The position numbers were made by a program, and so were the translations under genes. A model generated the notes under the pieces. The model did not search any database. It was not told where the DNA came from and worked only from the letters and a program-made list of their open reading frames with translations. A stretch of DNA of 9,302 bases from an uncultured Collinsella sp. GTDB lineage: Bacteria; Actinomycetota; Coriobacteriia; Coriobacteriales; Coriobacteriaceae. Shown here in pieces: positions 5,138 to 9,302 of the stretch. The stretch is from NCBI GenBank assembly GCA_900759045.1, contig CAAETU010000016.1:1-9302 (forward strand). The letters are read 5' to 3'. How positions within the stretch are numbered: the stretch's first letter is position 1; each line of letters starts with the position of its first letter.

Positions 5138-5303
5138 AATACTTTTCCGAGAAGTGAACGGCTGTATTTGGACCCCCGAAGCATCGACATTTTTAGACGT
5201 CAAACCCGCAGGATTTGGCTGGCAAAACCGCAGGAAATTGCTCTCCAAAAGTGTCGATGCTTCGGGGGCCCGTTTTCACTCGTTCACTTCTCGGAAAAGT
5301 ATT
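5138..5303. repeat. 166-bp two-tier palindrome between convergent genes
   Basis: Outer arms 5138-5160 and 5281-5303 are exact 23-bp reverse complements (including TTTTCCGAGAAGTGAACG). Inner arms 5170-5196 and 5245-5271 match at 24 of 27 positions (including CCCCCGAAGCATCGACA). Outer and inner stems are separated by unpaired stretches of exactly nine bases on each side (5161-5169 and 5272-5280). The 48-base apical loop carries two imperfect 20-bp direct repeats. Such a structure could act as a bidirectional terminator for the flavodoxin and ABC genes, but its size and symmetry suggest a mobile or repeated palindromic element. Confidence 0.7.
5201..5242 (+). repeat. Imperfect direct repeat in the apical loop of the palindrome
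   Basis: CAAACCCGCAGGATTTGGCT (5201-5220) and CAAAACCGCAGGAAATTGCT (5223-5242) agree at 16 of 20 positions and are two bases apart. The shared core is CCGCAGGA. They occupy almost all of the loop that caps the long stem at 5138-5303, so they would be exposed if the structure formed. Confidence 0.55.
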
Positions 5304-5326
5304 AGACCCCGATTTCGCAAAGGTCT

Positions 5327-5358
5327 CAATGTGACAAAGGAACAACCCTTTTGTCACA
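5327..5358 (-). repeat. GTGACAAA palindromic repeat just after the ABC transporter stop
   Basis: GTGACAAA (5331-5338) pairs with TTTGTCAC (5350-5357), extended by a G-T and a G-C pair, around a short loop. On the minus strand it begins two bases after the TAA stop of the ABC gene. No clear T-run follows (ATTGAGACC), so it is a weak intrinsic terminator at best. It aligns with 2229-2198 at the lysR stop. A further small stem, AGACC (5304-5308) with GGTCT (5322-5326), lies next to it. Confidence 0.5.
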
Positions 5359-8300
5359 TTATTCGGAGCGCAGGGCTTCCACGGGGTCTTTTTTGGATGC
5401 GCTGCGGGCCGGCAGCAGGCCGGCAACGACCGTTAGCAACACAGAAATCGCAATGAGCACCAGCGCATCCTGCACGGGCAAGCTCATCAGATTGGGTACC
5501 TGCTTGGCGGCAAGTGCCCAGGCATTAACCGGAAAGCTCACAGCCACCACGACGACAATGGCAAAGACGCCGGCGATAAGCCCCTCAATAAAGGTCTCGG
5601 CGTTAAACACGTTGGCCACGTTGCGCTTCGACGCGCCGATCGCGCGCAGGATGCCAATCTCCTTCTTGCGCTCCAGCACGCTGATGTAGGTGATGATGCC
5701 GATCATGATGGAGCTCACCACCAGGCTGATACTCACGAATGCGATGAGCACCAAGCTGATGGTGTTCACGATGTCGGTTACCGAACTCATGATGATGCCC
5801 ATGTAGTCGGTGTACGAGATTGCCTGCTCATCGTGGCCGGCGGCTTTGACCTGCTTGTTGTACGCATCGATGTGATCGAGTACGCGCTCCTTGGCCTCAA
5901 AGTCGCGCGGGAAAATCTTGACCGAGATGGGGTCAGCCTCATCCGCATAGCCCAACGTGGTCAGATTGTTGTCGTAGGTGAGCTTCGACGCCTTCGCATA
6001 GCTCATCATGAGCGAGCTCAGGTCCTCGGCGTCCATGTTGAAGTGAATGGCATGAGCAAAGGCACTCGCATCCACGCGCATGGCGCTCGCCAGGCTAGCA
6101 AAACTCGACGACATCCGCGTCGCCATCTGGCCCATGAGCCCTGCTGCGCCTGCCTTGAGCTGAGCTGACACCGTCGCCGCAATCTGATCGCTGATCGACT
6201 TCATCATCTGATCCATAGCCTGCTGCAGATACGGAGCCAGCTGCTTTTGCACATAGTCGGTCATCGCCCGCTGCAGGCGCTCGGCCAGGGCATCGCCACC
6301 GAGTGCCTTGAGCTGAGCCAGGTATTGCTGGGCTGCCGTATCACTCTCAAGATACGTCGAGAACGCGGCGGCAAGCTTTGACGCGTCCTTAAGATCATCG
6401 GGTGTCAGCGCCTTAAACTGATCAGACTGCAAAAAGCCCTCAAACAGCTGGTTGGCAAGCGTTCCCACCTGCTGCATTTGCTCGGGCGTGAGTTCCAGAC
6501 CGTCAAAGATACCCGAGAAATCTGGGGTTGGCGCTTTTGCCATGATGTCGCTGAAGTCGATGTTCTTCCCAACACCCGAAAGGTCGATATCCAACCCGGA
6601 CAAGTCAAGACCCGACAGGTCCATACCGCCGCCTGCACCCGAGAGCGCAGACGTATCGAACGAGAACGCGCTCTTCAGCGCCGCCTCGTCAACGCTGAAC
6701 ATGCTGCCCAGATCTACGCCTTGCTTGGCCTCGCCCTGCAGTTCATCGAAAGACTTGCCCGTAAAGACATCCGTCTCGGGGCGGGCGAGTTGCTCCTGCA
6801 CAATCTGCGAATCGGCGGCGCGCTCCATAAGCTGGCGAGTCAGCGCATGCGTGTAGGCAATGCCCGGGGACAATGCGCTCGCGTTGGCGGTCTCGTTGGG
6901 TCGTACCACGCCCACAATGTGCACGTCGATACCGTCGGCAACCTTGGTGGCCATAAAGTCGGCGTCACCAGACATGTCGGTCCACATGCCAGTCTCTTCG
7001 TCTTTACGATAGGCATCGGCCGGCGACAACACCTTAAACGTCGTGGACAGCGCATCGTCGTAGGTAAAGTCGGTGCCGGACTCGGGCGTCTCAATCTTGC
7101 CGTCAGCCGTCATAGCACTGTTAACCAGGTCGTTGAGCTCATCGATATCCAACGCACCGATGCTATAGAGCGTGTAGTCGCCCACCGTACCGCGGCTCGA
7201 AAGCACCATCACGGCTTCGTTGGCAGACGTGGGCCAATGACCGGCGACGACATCGTACTGGCTGTCGAGCAGGCTCTGGTCGTCAATCATCTCGTTAAAG
7301 ACCGAGGTTCCCATGGATTCCATGCTCACCGTTGCCGCCGAACTTGCGCCTCCGCTCATGGCCTCGGTCATAGCGTTGGGAACAAGCCGGACGGGCTTCT
7401 CGTCGCCCTTGCCGGCACGATAGACAACCGGCGATACACCGTAGCCGTACTGAATGGCGTTGACCTCTTTATCGATTCCGTCGCCACCGGCATCGAGCCA
7501 TGCCTTAAAACTCGTCATGTCATTGGACTTAACGCTCGCAAACATATCCTTTACGGCCGTGACCACGGAAATCTTATCGGTTCCCTTAGCTTTGCCGCCG
7601 GCGCTGTCGTCGGACGAATCCACGTTTCCAGGCGAGCCATCATCCGCAGCCCCCTGCCCGCCCATCATGGACGACAGGTCGTAATCCTGCTTGGAGATGG
7701 TGAGCGGGTAGCTCGAGAGCGTATCCTCCTCGACCTTTTTGATGTAGCCGTTTACGCCATTGGACAGCGCCAGAATCGCCGCGATACCGATAATGCCAAT
7801 CGAGCCCGCAAAGGCAGTCATGGCCGTACGGCCTTTTTTGGTCATAAGGTTTCGGGCAGAAAGCCCCAGCGCCGTCACAAAGCTCATCGAGGTTTTGCGC
7901 GTAGGCTTGGCTTCGCGGCGCGTGGCGTCAGCGACATCGAAAGGATCGGAATCGTCGGTGATCTTGCCGTCCGCCAGGTTAACGATGCGCGTGGCGTATT
8001 GGTACGCCAGCTCGGGATTGTGCGTGACCATAATAACCAGACGGTCACGCGCCACATCCTTGAGCAGATCCATGACCTGTACGGATGTCGTTGAGTCACG
8101 GGCGCCGGTCGGCTCGTCTGCCAGCACAATCTCGGGATCGTTGATCAGCGCACGGGCGATGGCCACACGCTGCATCTGTCCACCCGAAAGCTGGCTCGGG
8201 CGCTTGTTAACGTGCTCGCCCAGGCCGACTTTCTCCAACGCCTCGCGCGCACGTTGGCGGCGCTCGGCATGCCCCACGCCCGTGAGTGTAAGCGCCAGCT

Positions 8301-8613
8301 CCACGTTTTCCAAAATGGTCTGATGCGGAATGAGGTTATAGCTCTGGAACACAAAGCCGATGCGGTTGTTGCGATAGGCATCCCAATCGCGATCGTGGAA
8401 GTCCTTGGTCGAGATGCCGTCGATCAGCAGGTCGCCAGAATCAAAGTGATCCAGTCCGCCGATAACATTGAGCATCGTGGTTTTACCCGAGCCCGAGGGA
8501 CCCAGAATGGCCACGAACTCGTTATCGCGAAAAGCCAGGCTCACGCCGTCGAGCGCCACCTGCGTAAACGACTGCGTAACGTACCTTTTGCAAATACCTT
8601 TGAGCTCCAGCAT
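5359..8613 (-). CDS. ABC exporter, ATPase fused to FtsX/MacB-like permease with giant extracytoplasmic domain
   Basis: This 1084-residue membrane protein starts at ATG 8613; a TTG three codons upstream (8622) is only three bases from AGGAG and is less likely. Residues 1-220 form the ATPase: Walker A GPSGSGKT (38-45), Q-loop Gln90, signature LSGGQ (142-146), Walker B IVLADE (162-167) and switch His198. The D-loop reads GARD where GALD is usual. A linker leads to membrane segment 1 (about 265-286). Then comes an unusually long outside region (about 290-940) with a Ser/Gly/Asp-rich stretch (310-345), leucine-repeat-like DLSGLDLSGLDIDLSG (665-680) and a long helical, Gln/Ala-rich part (about 710-845). 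Three more segments lie near 950-977, 1008-1030 and 1049-1068, with ERKKEIGILRAIGAS between, as in FtsX permeases. MacB is about 650 residues, so some 400 are extra. It likely works as a homodimer moving or sensing an envelope substrate, which is unknown. No efflux partner is adjacent. Confidence 0.92.
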   Translation of the reverse strand: MLELKGICKRYVTQSFTQVALDGVSLAFRDNEFVAILGPSGSGKTTMLNVIGGLDHFDSGDLLIDGISTKDFHDRDWDAYRNNRIGFVFQSYNLIPHQTILENVELALTLTGVGHAERRQRAREALEKVGLGEHVNKRPSQLSGGQMQRVAIARALINDPEIVLADEPTGARDSTTSVQVMDLLKDVARDRLVIMVTHNPELAYQYATRIVNLADGKITDDSDPFDVADATRREAKPTRKTSMSFVTALGLSARNLMTKKGRTAMTAFAGSIGIIGIAAILALSNGVNGYIKKVEEDTLSSYPLTISKQDYDLSSMMGGQGAADDGSPGNVDSSDDSAGGKAKGTDKISVVTAVKDMFASVKSNDMTSFKAWLDAGGDGIDKEVNAIQYGYGVSPVVYRAGKGDEKPVRLVPNAMTEAMSGGASSAATVSMESMGTSVFNEMIDDQSLLDSQYDVVAGHWPTSANEAVMVLSSRGTVGDYTLYSIGALDIDELNDLVNSAMTADGKIETPESGTDFTYDDALSTTFKVLSPADAYRKDEETGMWTDMSGDADFMATKVADGIDVHIVGVVRPNETANASALSPGIAYTHALTRQLMERAADSQIVQEQLARPETDVFTGKSFDELQGEAKQGVDLGSMFSVDEAALKSAFSFDTSALSGAGGGMDLSGLDLSGLDIDLSGVGKNIDFSDIMAKAPTPDFSGIFDGLELTPEQMQQVGTLANQLFEGFLQSDQFKALTPDDLKDASKLAAAFSTYLESDTAAQQYLAQLKALGGDALAERLQRAMTDYVQKQLAPYLQQAMDQMMKSISDQIAATVSAQLKAGAAGLMGQMATRMSSSFASLASAMRVDASAFAHAIHFNMDAEDLSSLMMSYAKASKLTYDNNLTTLGYADEADPISVKIFPRDFEAKERVLDHIDAYNKQVKAAGHDEQAISYTDYMGIIMSSVTDIVNTISLVLIAFVSISLVVSSIMIGIITYISVLERKKEIGILRAIGASKRNVANVFNAETFIEGLIAGVFAIVVVVAVSFPVNAWALAAKQVPNLMSLPVQDALVLIAISVLLTVVAGLLPARSASKKDPVEALRSE

Positions 8614-8867
8614 GGACGGCAACCTCTCCTGCGCGGGCGCACTTGCCCGCTCTCCCCCGCCGTTCGTATTCGACGCGTTTGTCCTACTCTATCCCCATTT
8701 TTTGCCGGAACCAGTGAGGAATCTAACGAACCGCGCCAAAAAACGAACGGGACGGCACCCAAAAGAAGAGGTTCCGAACGGGACCTCTATATGGTGGAGC
8801 TTATCTTGAAAGGTAGCGAACTACTTCGCACAGCGGCGCACGATCCTCGCTATGCTTACGCGTTTTT
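8614..8867. promoter_or_regulatory. Intergenic region upstream of the ABC exporter
   Basis: This 254-bp gap should carry the exporter promoter on the minus strand, but I see no convincing -35/-10 pair. AGGAGAGG (8623-8630, minus strand) precedes ATG 8613 with suitable spacing. The decamer CGAACGGGAC occurs twice in direct orientation, at 8744-8753 and 8775-8784, 31 bp or about three helical turns apart, the second copy within a hairpin (8768-8787). A small hairpin, GCGAA (8816-8820) with TTCGC (8825-8829), lies nearer the thioredoxin-like gene. Confidence 0.35.
8768..8787 (-). terminator. Candidate intrinsic terminator downstream of the TlpA-like gene
   Basis: On the minus strand GAGGTCCCGTTCGGAACCTC forms a seven-pair stem with one C-A mismatch and a GTTC loop, followed at once by TTCTTTT. 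It lies about 80 bases after the TlpA-like stop and before the exporter gene, so it would separate the two transcripts. On the plus strand the same hairpin pairs fully with one G-T pair but is followed by TATATGG, so it is not a terminator in that direction. Confidence 0.45.
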
Positions 8868-9302
8868 TTACTGCTCGCTATTCGCAATCGCCTGGTCGAT
8901 AAGCTTGTCGAGTGCTGCGCGCTGCTCGGCGGAGCTGATGGCTCCCACGATTGGATCCCCTACGATGTTGCCATTCTGATCGATGACATACGTTGTCGGG
9001 AACGAGAACAAATTTGACGTAAACTTACCGGCCTCGCTATCCGACTTGAACCAGATGTTCTTATATGTCACGCCCTTCTTGCTCAGCACGTCCTTGGCAT
9101 CTGCAATCTCGCCCTTGTTGCCATCGAGCGTAAAGGAATTGACGCCCACGACCTGGCCGCTCTTCTTGGCAAGCTCCTTATTCAGGTCCTCAAGGTCGCC
9201 CAACTCACCCACGCACGGCTTGCAAGTGGTGAACCAGAAGTTCATGACGGTGACCTTGTTCTTAGAGAACAGCTCGTCGCTGCTCACGTCGTTGCCATCC
9301 AG
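8868..9302 (-). CDS. TlpA/ResA-like thioredoxin-fold protein, 5' end outside the window
   Basis: The visible 144 residues are the C-terminal part of a thioredoxin-fold disulfide oxidoreductase; the reading frame is open through 9302, so the start, including any signal peptide or lipobox, is not seen. The active site is CKPC in VMNFWFTTCKPCVGEL, in the position of the WCxxC motif of TlpA/ResA proteins, with FTT replacing the more usual AxW. The FPTTYVID segment supplies the conserved cis-proline, followed by the QNGNIVGD hairpin and a final helix ending in NSEQ. An internal GTG at 9287 could be mistaken for a start, but LDGND upstream matches the family's pre-domain strand. Such proteins reduce or isomerise disulfides outside the membrane, for example in cytochrome maturation or oxidative-stress defence. 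Its partner genes would lie beyond the window. Confidence 0.88.
   Translation of the reverse strand: MDGNDVSSDELFSKNKVTVMNFWFTTCKPCVGELGDLEDLNKELAKKSGQVVGVNSFTLDGNKGEIADAKDVLSKKGVTYKNIWFKSDSEAGKFTSNLFSFPTTYVIDQNGNIVGDPIVGAISSAEQRAALDKLIDQAIANSEQ

Noticed and set aside
6478..8094. 538-codon plus-strand open frame
   Set aside because: It is antisense to the ABC exporter, a by-product of high G+C codon use, rich in His and Arg with no recognisable domain.
8614..8622. TTG 8622 as the exporter start
   Set aside because: AGGAG ends only three bases before it; ATG 8613 has better spacing and a stronger start codon.
8212..8979. 255-codon plus-strand open frame
   Set aside because: It spans antisense exporter sequence, the intergenic hairpins and antisense of the thioredoxin-like gene, so it cannot be a coherent gene.

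Overview
The window looks like a chromosomal segment of a human-gut Coriobacteriia member, most probably Collinsella or a close relative. This is inferred from G+C-rich coding DNA with strong G/C third positions, the very long MacB-like ABC exporter with ATPase and permease in one chain, the LysR / aldo-keto reductase / flavodoxin module, and intergenic DNA packed with palindromic repeats. No marker gene proves the taxon.

Layout. Positions 1-812 hold no convincing gene. A very G+C-rich edge (1-64) gives way abruptly to A+T-richer DNA with a 248-bp element bounded by 43-bp inverted arms (168-415), a 29-bp palindrome (511-539) and fragments of a dispersed repeat. Positions 813-1079 encode a small ribbon-helix-helix protein, antitoxin-like but with no visible toxin; its upstream region has tandem TGTnTACAAAA boxes over a candidate promoter. 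A perfect 19-bp hairpin (1100-1154) and another repeat copy separate it from the convergent dus gene (tRNA-dihydrouridine synthase, 1227-2186, minus). A LysR regulator (2226-3107, minus) lies directly upstream of dus and diverges from a plus-strand cluster: a YajO-like aldo/keto reductase (3245-4264), a 79-residue conserved-looking small protein (4269-4508) and a flavodoxin (4567-5040). The convergent gap 5041-5358 holds a two-tier palindrome of about 50 paired bases (5138-5303) and a GTGACAAA hairpin. Then come a 1084-residue ABC ATPase/permease (5359-8613, minus) and the 3' part of a TlpA/ResA-like thioredoxin-fold gene (8868-9302, minus, running off the window).

How the genes may work together. 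The LysR regulator probably controls the divergent redox cluster (an NADPH-type oxidoreductase plus an FMN electron carrier). The exporter and thioredoxin-like protein are cell-envelope functions; they share a strand but are separated by about 250 bp with a candidate terminator. The RHH protein is probably autoregulated.

The protein genes belong to known families. The least explained material is the intergenic palindromic DNA: three architecturally different inverted-repeat elements and at least two short dispersed repeat families, several touching stop codons or lying between convergent genes.
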